Positions 1 to 10,637 of a stretch of DNA of 64,000 nucleotides are shown piece after piece. Source of the stretch: Eutreptiella sp. 'Long Island Sound 2002' (taxonomy: Eukaryota; Euglenozoa; Euglenophyceae; Eutreptiales; Eutreptiaceae); NCBI GenBank assembly GCA_964036045.1, contig OZ038381.1, positions 140,527,596 through 140,591,595 of the forward strand, read 5' to 3'. Each line of letters begins with the position of its first letter. Position 1 is the first letter of the stretch. Under the pieces are notes generated by a model, which was not told the DNA's origin, made no database searches, and saw only the letters and a program-made list of their open reading frames with translations. The translations under genes and the position numbers were made by a program.

Positions 1-120
1 CTTTCACTGTGGCTGCAGCTGTTCTTTGGGTTCAGGCTGTAGCTGTGGGGGGGGGGGGGGGCGGGGTAAAGGACTGCAAAGAGGGGGGCTCAAATCACCA
101 TCCACCCCCTCCCAAAAAAG

Positions 121-1250
121 ACCGCACCAAGTTTACAGTGACAGTGTACAGTGACAGTGTACAATGACAGTGTATAGTGAGAGCATACAGTGAGTGTAGA
201 GTGACAGTGTAGAGTGCTAGTATAGAGACTTGGGCGTTGTGGCGGACGTACTGTGTGTGGGGATACATTCTATGAGACCTTGGGGAGTACAGTGTATAGA
301 GTACAGTGTACAGTGTACAGTGTACAGTGTACAGTGTACAGTGACAATGTACAGTGATAGTGTATAGTGACAGTGTGCAGTGGCAGTGTGCAGCGTGCAG
401 TGACAGCGTACAGTGCCAGAATACAGTGTACCATGTACAGTGACGGTAGACAGTGACACCATTGACAGTGTACATGGACAGTGTACAGTGACAGTGTACA
501 GTGACAGTGTACAATGACAGTGTATAGTGAGAGCATACAGTGAGTGTAGAGTGACAGTGTAGAGTGCTAGTATAGAGACTTGGGCGTTGTGGCGGACGTA
601 CTGTGTGTGGGGATACATTCTATGAGACCTTGGGGAGTACAGTGTACAGAGTACAGTGTACAGTGTACAGTGTACAGTGTACAGTGTACAGTGACAATGT
701 ACAGTGATAGTGTATAGTGACAGTGTGCAGTGGCAGTGTGCAGCGTGCAGTGACAGCGTACAGTGCCAGAATACAGTGTACCATGTACAGTGACAGTAGA
801 CAGTGACACCATTGACAGTGTACATGGACAGTGTACAGTGACAGTGTACAGTGACAGTGTACAGTGACAGTGTACAATGACAGTGTATAGTGAGAGCATA
901 CAGTGAGTGTAGAGTGACAGTGTAGAGTGCTAGTATAGAGACTTGGGCGTTGTGGCGGACGTACTGTGTGTGGGGATACATTCTATGAGACCTTGGGGAG
1001 TACAGTGTACAGAGTACAGTGTACAGTGTACAGTGTACAGTGTACAGTGTACAGTGACAATGTACAGTGATAGTGTATAGTGACAGTGTGCAGTGGCAGT
1101 GTGCAGCGTGCAGTGACAGCGTACAGTGCCAGAATACAGTGTACCATGTACAGTGACAGTAGACAGTGACACCATTGACAGTGTACATGGACAGTGTACA
1201 GTGACAGTGTACAGTGACAGTGTACAGTGACAGTGAACCATGAGTGAGCC
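121..1250. repeat. Higher-order minisatellite, about 3 units of 350-363 bp
   Basis: The array is built from 9-13-bp variants around tgtacagtg and acagtgacag. A non-repetitive landmark (gagacttgggcgttgtggcg) recurs at about 225, 575 and 938, giving higher-order units of about 350 and 363 bp that differ mainly by one extra short copy. Many overlapping ORFs cross it in several frames, but they translate only as Cys/His/Thr/Val-rich repeats. I read it as non-coding tandem DNA. Confidence 0.9.
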
Positions 1251-1324
1251 CTCACTGAGCGCTCACTGAGCCATTTGGCGCGCTCAGTGAGCGCTCACTC
1301 ATGGTTCACTGTCACTGTACACTG
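1218..1324. repeat. Perfect 31-bp inverted repeat with a nested palindrome
   Basis: Positions 1218-1248 and 1294-1324 are exact reverse complements. Inside the 45-bp spacer a second inverted repeat occurs (tgagcgctcactgag at 1256-1270 against ctcagtgagcgctca at 1283-1297). The palindrome sits exactly where the tgtacagtg-type minisatellite on the left gives way to the cactg/gcacactg-type array of opposite sense on the right, so it could extrude a long cruciform. Confidence 0.92.
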
Positions 1325-1935
1325 TTACTGCACACTGTGTATTGCACACTGCACACTGCACACTGTGTATTGCACACTGCACACTGCATACTGTGTATTG
1401 CACACTGCACACTGCACACTGTGTATTACAAATTGCACACTGCAGACTGTAATGCACACTGCACACCCTGTAATGCACACTGCGCACTGTGTATTGCACA
1501 CTGCACACTGAGCGCCCGAACGCTTGCACTGTACGGTGTGCAGTGTGCATGACACAGTGTGCAGTGTGCATTACACAGTGTGTAGTGCGCAGTGTACACT
1601 GCGCACTGCACACTGTGTACTGCACACTGCACACTGCACACTGTGTATTGCACACTACACACCGCACCCTGCGTAATGCACACTGGGTATTGCACACTGC
1701 ACACGGTGCACTGTGCAATACCCAATGTGCAATACACAGGGTGCAGGGTGTAGTGTGCATGACACAGTGTGCAGTGTGCATTACACGGTGTGCCGTGTGG
1801 ATTACATCACACACGGCATACTACACCCTGTGTAGTGCACACTACACACAGTGTGCAGTGTGCAGTGTGAAATACACAGCGTGCAGTGCGCAGTGTGCAA
1901 TACACAGTGTGCAGAGTGTATTACACAGTGTCCGG
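1301..1935. repeat. gcacactg minisatellite in alternating orientation
   Basis: Short units (gcacactg, cactgtgtattg) repeat throughout, but blocks alternate strand. One switch is at about 1530. Another is the exact 22-bp palindrome gtgcgcagtgtacactgcgcac near 1589-1610. A third, at about 1690-1730, has arms around gggtattgcaca and tgtgcaataccc. ORFs across it are compositional artefacts. Confidence 0.85.
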
Positions 1936-1939
1936 TCGA

Positions 1940-2440
1940 CCAAGGGGGCCAACAAAGGCATGTTGGCCGAAATGCGGGGAACAATAGTGAAACAAAGGTG
2001 CTGGAACCCCTGCTAGAACCCCTTGATGGAACCCGTTTGTGCGCTGGAACCCTCGGCTGGAACCTTGCTGTAACCCCCTTGCTGCGCTGCAACCCCTGCT
2101 AGAACCCCTGTTGGAACCCGCCTTTCTGCGCTGGAACCCTTGGTGGAAGCCACCTTCGTGCGCTTTCGGGCATTTTTGGGAATTCAACATTGTACCCTTC
2201 GTGAACGGGGGATAAGTGGCCATTTGAATGGGGTGAACATTCGCACGAATTGCCCCAAATTTCGAGGTTTTCGGAGGGAAACACCATACTTTTGGTTGCT
2301 TCTGAGGGATTTCGGGGGGTAAAATCTTGCCCCAGCTTCATTACGCATCATGCAGTGAAAGTCCCGCCCCAAGCGCATCCACCATGCCCAAATGACGCCC
2401 AAAACGAAAAGTGCCAGAACCGGGCAAGCCTGTAGCCAAT
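1940..2440. other. No gene seen; short imperfect repeats
   Basis: Positions about 2000-2160 contain several imperfect copies of a short phrase (ctggaacccctgctagaacccc and variants). No ORF here resembles a known protein. The rest is unremarkable single-copy-looking sequence. Confidence 0.5.
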
Positions 2441-3246
2441 TCATAGGCGTGAATTCACGTGAATTCGTACAAAATTCGCACGAATTTTGTACGAATTCAT
2501 GTTAAGTGGTACCAATTTCACCCTTGTGCACCGCCTCATTTGTCCAAAACCCGGGGTACCCCCCCCACATGCACCCCTGCATGTAACCCCGGCAATAAGC
2601 AACAATGGTCCGGGGTCGTATTGTATTCTCATATCCGTTTCTTCCGCCACCAGAAACGCCGCTCTACGGTCTGGAGGTGTTGCATGTCGGTTGGAAGCCG
2701 TCTTCTTGTACGGCTTGTGTACCTTTGTACACTCATGGGCCCTTGCCCATTTTGAGCCCTTTTGGTCGCATCCCAACCAAAGGCTATCATCAATGGTGTG
2801 GTTGTCAACAACCACTTGCACCTCTATATCTCCCCCGGAGGAGGCTAAGGCCCCCGTAGTTGCGCAACATGCGCTTCCGCCTCCGGTGACTCCCCTCCAT
2901 GGCGAAGCAGGAGAACTTTGACAAGATTCTCCACTTCTTTGCAAAAAAAATACATGTGGTCGATCCAAAGATGCGTCCACAGAAGTTTGCCCCACTGGGG
3001 CTCATTGTGGGCGGCGCCCATGGTTATGCTATGGCTCCAGAGCCGCCCCAAGTCGGCTCCAAAAAACCATGCGGAACGCCAAGCCAACGCAGACATGCTT
3101 GCAAAATTCTCCCACCACGTCTTGCACAGCGACTCCCAACTTTTTCCTCCTACTGGATGCCTCACACTGGGGTGTTCTGGGCAAGAATCCACTACCTTCT
3201 CCCATCTCCTGTTCCGCATGAAGTGGATGGCGGCAGCACACTCCAT
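2441..3246 (-). pseudogene. Unassigned coding relics, minus strand
   Basis: Two overlapping minus-strand reading frames (2845-3246, 133 codons; 2441-2995, 184 codons) have mixed, protein-like composition with Trp, Cys and His in non-repetitive context. They look like successive pieces of one protein broken by a frameshift. I recognise no family. A plus-strand ORF (2918-3721, 267 codons) overlaps and cannot be excluded, but its composition looks less natural. The stretch lies between the two related palindromes at 2461 and 4445, so it may be the decayed cargo of a transposon. It could equally be chance. Confidence 0.22.
2461..2498. repeat. Perfect 38-nt palindrome (18-bp arms)
   Basis: Arms gaattcgtacaaaattcg (2461-2478) and its exact reverse complement (2481-2498) are separated by only 2 nt. 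The flank carries more gaattcacgtgaattc-type symmetry. A related palindrome lies at 4445-4477, so the two may be ends of one element. Confidence 0.9.
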
Positions 3247-3692
3247 CCTTACCTTCCCCTTGCTGTTTGCCTTGTCATTATTTAATGGGGCACGGGTGCA
3301 GCAAGCCGTGCCTCATCTAAAAATAGTTGCAACATGGTGCGTGCCACAGTGGTCGGTGCCTTACCTGTCAATTATACAACTGAGTCCCCTGTCCCATTTG
3401 TGCCGCACAACAGGACACGGAGGACCCCATGGAGGCCATAATCACGCACTCCCCTATCATGCACTTATAATGGTCCTATATATAGCACGTATGGCAACAG
3501 CCACTATCCAGTCGGCATCTATTGCACTTGCTTTGCCAAAAGTAGCAAGGCAAAGAGCACGGTTGCGCATGCAGGCCCAGCACACCGTGGCTCCAACGGA
3601 TTTTGCCTTCCAGTTTTGGAAGCCCGCCATGAGCACTTGCGCTTTCCCATCTGCACACAGGGAAAACAAGGGGAAAAAAGTGGGGGGGGGGA

Positions 3693-4187
3693 CTACGTAT
3701 CATTCCCTTCCGTATCTTTAAAACTTGCGGTTGCGGCCTTGCACAACTCTTCATCAAAATCTATTTCTTGTGAGGCCGCGTAGAGGGTCTCCCACTTTTC
3801 ACTGCCCCCTAGTAGCCACCAACTAGATAGCTGGTTGGGGGTGGCGGTGTTCGAGCCCTCATGCCTCGATGTACCATCCACCGCAATAGGCAACCAATGC
3901 AGCTGTCGGTCCCCGCGCTGCATGATGTCCGAGGGTGGGGGTGGTTGCAACTTGTACAAGTCGCCGATGCAATCGAGGAGGTAGCATGCCGCGCCGTAAA
4001 TGGCCGTGTCGTCTCCCGTATAGGCAGCGAACGCCCCGGCCCCCGGTAAAGCTAGCTCGCGTAGCATGCCGTACACCTGCTCCCATACCACCCCGTACGT
4101 CATGCTCCCCACCAGGTACCACGCCTCTGTCCTAGAGAAGTGCAACAACCGGATCCGCCAAACGGCCATAATCAACCTCTCCTCCAT
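3693..4187 (-). CDS. Hypothetical protein, 164 aa
   Basis: An uninterrupted minus-strand frame of 164 codons from ATG to stop. It has balanced composition, an aromatic-rich N-terminal third and an acidic C-terminal stretch. No signal peptide, membrane span or catalytic motif is obvious, and I do not recognise the family. Like the relics at 2441-3246 it lies on the minus strand between the paired palindromes, which hints at one decayed element. It could be a chance ORF in moderately GC-rich DNA. Confidence 0.3.
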   Translation of the reverse strand: MEERLIMAVWRIRLLHFSRTEAWYLVGSMTYGVVWEQVYGMLRELALPGAGAFAAYTGDDTAIYGAACYLLDCIGDLYKLQPPPPSDIMQRGDRQLHWLPIAVDGTSRHEGSNTATPNQLSSWWLLGGSEKWETLYAASQEIDFDEELCKAATASFKDTEGNDT

Positions 4188-4444
4188 GTTGGGCTTAGGC
4201 TAGACGGTCCGTACAACTCTTGTCTCTGGGGTAAGCACTATTTTCCCAGTGTCGGGCAGGTACTTGACGGTCTAGGGTGCTACAAGCCCCCTGGTAATAA
4301 CTTGCTGGAGGTCTTGTAGGCGCCTCCGTCGCATGCGATGGGCTACCAAATGGAACGGCTCCTTGGGCCGAGCCCAGTCACCACGCCCCGTTGTTGGATT
4401 CTACCAGGCCCATGCACAAGGTGACTAAATTGAATGAGGTTCAT

Positions 4445-4477
4445 GTGAAATTCGTACGAAATTGGTACGAATTTCAC
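4445..4477. repeat. Palindrome related to the one at 2461
   Basis: Arms gtgaaattcgtac (4445-4457) and gtacgaatttcac (4465-4477) are exact reverse complements around a 7-nt spacer. The reverse complement of this block shares the ttcacgtgaaattcgtac core with 2450-2475, so the two are probably members of one repeat family, or the two ends of one element of about 2 kb. Confidence 0.8.
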
Positions 4478-4708
4478 GTGAATATGAGCGAATTTCTTCT
4501 TTTTCATCCTCTTTTATCGTTCCTTCACAGTGGACATCCTGTGGTTCGCTCGTATTTGCGTGCACGAGTACAAAAATGCAACCTCCTTGATTCTCCAAGT
4601 TTTTGGGCACCTACAACGAAAACGTGGGAGGGCCACGAGAACAAGACTTGGGTATTGCAATGTGCATAGTGCAAAAAGTATTAGTTGTAGAAAAGGACGT
4701 CACGTCCC

Positions 4709-5719
4709 ATGGGCACTCAGGGCTATGCCGCCCCCGATGGCTTGGGCTGCACCGTCGACGAACTCACCGGGCACTCTGACACCAAGGTGGTGATACCCGT
4801 GGGCACCACCGTTGCCCGCACCCGTCTCACGCGCCCCCTTTTCGCCGCCGATAAGCAGCGCTGCGCCCTCACCGATTGGTTGTACGGGGGCCTGGAGGAC
4901 AACCCCCACGTGCCAATCTTGCATGTCAAGCTGCACGCCGACGACGTGGATGATGTCGTGCAGGCCTGCACTGGACGAGCGAACCCCACCGTGAACAAGA
5001 CGCAACGGCGTCATGTGGGGATGGAGGGCACCGCGCTCCTCTTCGCCGCCCTCAAGCCCACCACAAGAAGGCTGGGAAGGACAAGTACCCGTCCAAGCAC
5101 CGCCACTTGGACACCCTCCGCAACGTGGTGGACAGCAAGCCCGCCATGTCCCTCCCCAACTCCTCCCTCACCAGCCACTCCCATCACCGTTGGAAGCCGG
5201 AGCTCGTGGGGTTGACTACGCCGGTGCTCATGGAGAGTGAGGACTCGGTCTTGCCCGTCCCCATATGCCACGCCTTGCCGCTCATTGGGACAAGCGAACC
5301 GGCGAATCAAGTTGCAGCTGGCCGACGCCACGGACGTGGTGTGCGTCAACCGCGTTATAGCAAAGCCATGGCGGGACATTAGGCAGCTTGAAGGATCGGA
5401 GAGCTACTTCATTGCGGAGTCCACACAAGGGTTGCCACACCCATGGCATGCGGTCGCCATTTGCCTGCACAAGAGCAACGCTTTCGTGTTGCCGAGCAAC
5501 GTCGTTCACGCGGGCGGTTGTGTCCCCTTCGACCAGCCCAAGGACTCTCGCCGGACGATCTTCTTCTTCGGCATCTCCACCGGCGACGTCACGTACCGCT
5601 TCACCTGCAAAGTCGCCATCCCTTTTTGGGCCACGCAGTCCACGAGCCCCAAGGAGCTGTCTACTTGCAGCATGGATGGGTGGCCAGCCAAGACTGTCGC
5701 TCGGCGGTGTCTTTCTTGA
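4709..5719 (+). pseudogene. Frameshifted unassigned protein sharing a block with gypsy Pol
   Basis: Coherent protein sequence runs in one frame from 4709 to about 5050, shifts to another frame to about 5290 (containing KDKYPSKHRHLDTL), then returns to the first frame to a stop at 5717-5719. In the last segment, ADATDVVCVNRVIAKPWR closely matches DTTDFVCVNRIVAEPWR in element B2 (minus strand near 63,680). The DNA is also similar over about 58 bp. The C-terminal part has a run around VLPSNVVHAGG and RTIFFFGISTG that faintly recalls a cupin or oxygenase barrel, but I would not assign it. Either a broken mobile-element gene or, less likely, a gene with two short introns. Confidence 0.45.
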
Positions 5720-5873
5720 GGTCAGAGTCCCCTTTGTACGAAGCATGTTGGGCACCTCTGCCCTCGGTGCGCATCCCCATCCCCCAAGGATCCCACCCCA
5801 GCTGCCATCCCAGCCCCCCCCGCTCCCACACCGCTGACCTCAACAATGGCATGCTACATGCCTGCCTGCCTGC

Positions 5874-7512
5874 ATGGAACGTTCTGATTCTGAATCTGAT
5901 TTTGAGCTGCAGGCGGTAGACCCAGGAGTTGCTGATTTGTCTGATGAACTTTCCGAGACATCTTCGGAGGAGGGAAACAATGGAGACAATGGAAACAGTG
6001 ACAGTGACCCTGCGGATGTTGATGATGGCGATGCAGGCATTGATGACGGCATTGAGGACGCTGATGCGGACATTGCCGATTCTGTTGCTGTACCTGCTGC
6101 GACCGACGACAAAGGTATTGGGAAAAAAAGAAGAACACGCGGAAAAACAGATTTGGGTTTCCGCCTGCGTGTGTGTTGTCATTTTCATGCCTGTAAAAAC
6201 AAGAGGGCAACAGCTAAACAATTTGGAATTCCACCGAAACGGGTGCGTGATTATCTGGCTCAGGAGGCGACGTTGAAGGCCAAGGTGGTGGCAGGGAAAA
6301 GGAAGGCTCGTCGTGTGGGGTCCATGGGGAAAAAACCAAAGTACCCACAGTGGGAACAAAAGTTGTTGGACTAGGTGAACTGCATGACAACAGAGAAGCG
6401 AAAACTGACTCGGCGGCGCCTTGTGAAACATGCAACCTCACTTTTCAAGGAGATTACGAACAAGCAGTTATCACAGAAATTGCTGCTGAGCTGGAAGAGG
6501 AGGCACAACAAATCTTTTGTGCGCACTAAACGACGTGTGAAACATGCAGATGACGAACTGATGAAGGCTGCCCAGATATTTCGCCATTCGCTTCGACGGG
6601 CAGCACATCTGAGTGTGGACATTGGATTGGGAATGGGACAACGTGACCCAGACTTGATCGGAAACATGGACGAAAAAGGAATCTCAATAACGGCGGATCG
6701 TAAGGTGTTGGTTTCCAAGGGAACTGAAGCTATAACCATTGATGGTCCACTGGGGACTGTTTCTGTGAAACGTTTTGCCACTGTTGTACTTACTATTTTC
6801 AGGAAGGAACAGTTTGTGTAACCGTTGATCATATTTTGTGGTCAAAGGAAGCTGCTTGGAACTGAGCCCTTCTGTTGGGACAAGCGTGTTGTTGTGCATT
6901 TTCAAAATGACACTTGGATGGATACCAATGGGATGGAAACTGTGTATGTGCCACTTTGGCAAAACTCTGTGAAACACCATGCACACAAGAAGGTACTGCT
7001 TGCTGATACCTTGGGGGCACACTTCAAAAAACAGGTTTTAGAAATGTTCCATGCAGCCAACACATGGGTCTGTCACATTCCAGCAGGTACCACTTCCTTT
7101 TTGCAATATCTGGATGTTTATTTTTTTTTCTATTTGGAAAGACATGTTGTATAATATCTTGGATGATGTTGCTGAAGTTTTAGAGGAGGCTGGCAGTAGA
7201 CGTGTTTCAGCCTCTGAGAAGCGTGTGTTGATCACTAAAGCAGTGGCCGATGCTTCGCCGGCCACAGTGCAGAAACCTGCCGGCACGCGTCCAGAGGCAT
7301 TTGGCAAGCTTGGGTACACATGGGGTGAAGGGGAGGTTGTTTGTCTCCGCTCTCTGCCTGACTATAAACTTGATCCAGAGGATCATTTTGAAGATGTTTG
7401 TGTAACAGGGGCTGATGGAGCTAATGCAGCCTCTTCTGCGGCAGTGGCCCATGCTTCTGCTAGCGTTTCCAACACAAAAAGGCAATTAAAATTGACTTCT
7501 TTCTTCAAGTGA
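5874..7512 (+). pseudogene. pogo/Tigger-type DDE transposase, broken
   Basis: Four reading-frame pieces give one transposase. 5874-6374 has a long acidic N-terminus, then a helix-turn-helix-like region (KQFGIPPKRVRDYL). 6375-6821 carries NMDEKGIS, matching the first catalytic Asp motif of Tc1/pogo DDE_1 enzymes. 6825-7154 carries ADTLGAH (second Asp) and TSFLQYLDV (third Asp; LQPLDV in relatives). 7051-7512 is a C-terminal tail in another frame. The first three pieces share one frame, interrupted only by TAG (6372-6374) and TAA (6819-6821). The tail is reached by a shift at a T-run near 7120-7135. The triad is intact, but no single protein can be made. Terminal inverted repeats were not found. 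Confidence 0.75.
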
Positions 7513-7572
7513 CAGTTGCAGCTCTGAGAAGTGTGCTCGGGTTTCTTCATGTTTCGTTTGCTTGGGAGGCTC

Positions 7573-7680
7573 AAGGGGGGTACTAATTTTGGCAGACTGC
7601 TCAATAGGGCCAGGGGGGTACTAAATATGGGGGGATACTAAATATGGGGGGGGGGGTTACTAAATCGGGGGGGGGGGGTT
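7573..7680. repeat. G-rich short repeat, gggggtactaaatat units
   Basis: The phrase ggggtactaat/ggggatactaaatat occurs about four times, separated by runs of 6-13 G. It lies between the pogo relic and the piggyBac relic and could belong to the terminal region of either. The G-runs may adopt unusual structure. Confidence 0.6.
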
Positions 7681-7696
7681 AATAAACCGCAAAAGC

Positions 7697-7752
7697 TGCA
7701 TAAACCGATCGAACCGTTGGTGCAATTTGTTCAAAGACGGGCTCAGACCGTC
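7697..7752. repeat. Left copy of a repeat flanking the piggyBac relic
   Basis: A segment reading ataaaccg...gcaatttgttcaaagacgggctcagaccgtc is repeated in direct orientation, imperfectly, at about 9424-9456 (gcagtttgtacaaagaccggacaagaccggtc). Both sit just outside the transposase frames, as expected of subterminal element repeats. The exact element ends and a TTAA target duplication could not be fixed. Confidence 0.5.
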
Positions 7753-7791
7753 TCTATGCTAAGTGAAACGAACTGGATAAAGTGATATAAA

Positions 7792-9173
7792 GTGTCCGGT
7801 CCGGGCAGTTGGTGCAGTTCGCTCCATTTGTATCTTTTTACCCAAACCACTGTGCAAACTGATTGGGAAGGGCGTCCATTTCGTCTTGACGAGGCTTTGT
7901 ATGACTTTACCCATGGTGTCGGACAAGGGGTTTCCCTATTGCAGGGCACATCCACGGCGCACACCCCGGTCACGGTTTGCGAGTACATTATGCGGCCCAT
8001 CATGGAGTGCATGGACATTTGCCTCCGCGCAAAAGGCCATGCAGATTTGGTCTCCATACTTCTTGCATACATCCTATTCCGCCTAGGTCTTGGAATGATC
8101 CCACCCCGCAGCATAGACATCCTATGGGATAGGGACAGTATGTTCTACAACCCCGACATGGAATCCCTCTTCCCGACCGTATGGCCTTCTACAAATTGCA
8201 ACGCTTTGCAGATCCGGACTTGGATGCACTAATTGAGCTATGTAAGAGCAATGGCAACAAGCTTGGGAATTATTGTGCGCGGGGATGAATCTATTGTCCC
8301 ACACAAGAGCCTATTTTGTTTGGACAATTTATCCCTAGAAAACCACATACAACCGGGGTACGATTGTATTTGCCTTGTGATGTGTGGCATTTGCATCTGT
8401 ATGGTGGTGCAAAGCCCCGTGACAACCCCCCGGCCCCAACCACCTATGCTGGACACTACACCCTTGTGGAGATTGTCCAATTGTGGCATGACCTGGCATC
8501 CCCGGGCCGCGTGCTAGTGGTGGACACATACTTTGGGTCCCATGGAACAGCAAGGTCTCTAGCGCCACAACCTCGGCCTTTCCTAATGCTGGTACCCAAA
8601 TCATCACAGTTTGTTGAGAAGGGAAGCAGGGTTCTCCCCCTTGGTAAAGTGAACACTGTGGTGCACAGGGATGATGGGTATGCGCTCAGCATCTTTAAGA
8701 GCCCAAAAGTGGGCAAAAAGCCCCCCGGTGTTGTCCCGTTGGTCACCAATTGCCACCACGGCCCGCGTGTGTTGCGGAAGGGCAGGTATCGCCTACCCGG
8801 GGTCGTGGCCAACTACCGCACATTTGCACCAGGCGTTGATGTGTGCAACCAATTGTGCCTGCCGCATCGGGAGGAGCGCCGGTTCCAATTGTTGTGGAAG
8901 GCTTTGAATGGCATGTTGTTGCGCATGGCAGCCACCAATGCCTTCACCACATGCAAGAGGTTAAAACTTTGTGAGCCAAGTGAAACAATGCATGCTTGGC
9001 AGTGGCGCCTAATGCGGTACATCTTTCTAGCCCGAAAAATTGACGTGCATGCAAAGCACCTCCCCATCCGTGCCAACTATGGTACATGCTGCCGGCGGGG
9101 CACATCGCTGTACCAATGCCAAGCTTGTGGCATTATGTTGCACGTCGATTGCTTTGTTGCTTACCATCAGTAG
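7792..9173 (+). pseudogene. piggyBac-like transposase, broken
   Basis: The main piece (8316-9173, 285 codons) matches the PiggyBac/DDE_Tnp_1_7 fold. FIPRKPHTTGVRLYLPCD holds the first catalytic Asp, VVDTYFGSHGTARSL the second, and YRTFAPGVDVCNQLC the third. A C-terminal Cys/His-rich zinc region (CCRRG...CQACG...CFVAYH) follows. Upstream, 7792-8232 ends at TAA (8230-8232). The same frame continues with GDESIV, the conserved DE motif, before a shift near 8300-8325. In the insect prototype the third motif reads GVDTLDQ; here the second acidic position is Asn (GVDVCNQ). Related repeats flank it. It is inactive as it stands because of the stop and frameshift. Confidence 0.8.
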
Positions 9174-9305
9174 GGCTGAAGGGCGGTCATATGGCGTGGG
9201 GGGAAGTGCCCCATTGCGAAGCTCCCGCCATAACCAAGAGCTAACGACCCCGAATGCGGCCACCCCTCGAAGGCTCTGGCTGGGGATGGAAAGCATTGGA
9301 TTGCG

Positions 9306-9364
9306 GCACACATAGGCACACACAAACACACAAACACGCACACACATCACACACATACACCCAA
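9306..9364. repeat. CA-rich microsatellite
   Basis: About 60 bp of imperfect (CA)n, with the words cacaca, acacaaac and cacgcacac, just downstream of the piggyBac relic. Confidence 0.85.
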
Positions 9365-9379
9365 ACCCACCAAAGTGAA

Positions 9380-9600
9380 ATAAACTGTACAAACGGATTG
9401 GACTGCTCGTTTTAGGGGGTTTTATGCAGTTTGTACAAAGACCGGACAAGACCGGTCCTCCATGTTCCAGCATCAAATGCATAAACTAAGCGGTGTGCAT
9501 AAACTGTGTAAACTGCGTAAAAGAGCGTAAACTACAAATTTTGCCATGATAAACTGCGTGAAATGGTAAGACCGGTCAGACCGGAAGACCGGAATATCTG
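9380..9600. repeat. taaactg-rich region right of the piggyBac relic
   Basis: The words ataaactg, taaactgcgtaaa and gaccggtc recur about every 20-40 bp. Positions 9424-9456 match 7722-7752 in direct orientation. This is probably the right subterminal region of the piggyBac-type element. The ends were not determined. Confidence 0.5.
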
Positions 9601-10586
9601 AAAAGCCTATCTATAGCCAAAGGAATATAGACGCCATTCATTGATTTTTGCCCCACCAATCCTATCATGGGGGGGTGCCCACCGTTGCAAGCGGTATGAG
9701 GCGGTCGCAGGCGGTTGCAAACGCTTGAGATGCCTTTTTTTTTGGCCAAAAAACCCCTTTTGAGGGCTCCACGCAAGTGTACGATGGTTTGCGACCCCTA
9801 TACGCACATATTTTCTTGGCTCTTTGCCATGAAAGTAGCAGGGAGTGGGGGAGAGGGTGTATGGGTTATGCCAGGAGCTTACCTAGCTATGAGAGGGGGG
9901 GGAGGGGCTTGGGCTGTGTCGTGTCACGGGGCTGCCGCGCAATGGTTCGTGTACTAGGATGAGTGGCACCTAGTTCACCTGTGTCACTTCTGCCGGCCGT
10001 GCCACCATGACATGGAGGGGGGGGGAGGGGGGTCATCGGAAAGTGTGCTGCGACACGTGTCATGACATGGGTAAGCTCTAATCCCCTTTGGCCAATGCCC
10101 CCAACTTTCCTACATTTTCTCGCATGTCACTAATTTACCATCAATTATCCTTGGACATCTCACCTCCACCACCCACCGCATCCGAAACGGCCCCCATAAC
10201 CCGTTCTATTCTTCTTTGACAAGCTTCTGAGTGTGGACATCTTGATGACTTGGCGTAGAACCATCCCCATCCCGCAAATCCCGAAGACTCCTCGCATTGC
10301 TTGCCTACTTTGCTAGCCTCGTAGTCCCCCAAACCCCCAAAGACTCGCAATGCAACATGCAGAGGAATTATTTTAGGATGAGTGGGGCAATTGGAAGAAA
10401 AAACCTTTCATTCGAATGGACATACATCCCATGTGAAGTCGAACACAAAGTTGTGCGGAGCAAATGGCTGTGTGTCAAGCACAAAGCATTCATTATCCTG
10501 GCTTCAACACACATTTTTTCTGTTAGGAGCTTCGTATGACGCCATGCCTGCGCAATGCTGCATACCACAAATCCTAGGCATCCCGG
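9601..10586. other. No gene seen
   Basis: Only short ORFs without recognisable content. G-runs occur near 9893-9902 and 10016-10030. The 5' flank of the glycosyltransferase gene should include its promoter, but no TATA box or other element stands out. Confidence 0.5.
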
Positions 10587-10637
10587 TTGCGCTTTTGCAT
10601 GCCGGTACAGTGTCTCGATGACGGGGGCCTTTGGCGC

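Noticed and set aside
95-2016. Numerous Cys/His/Thr-rich ORFs of 76-323 codons at the left end
   Set aside because: Direct translations of minisatellites, open in several frames and both strands.
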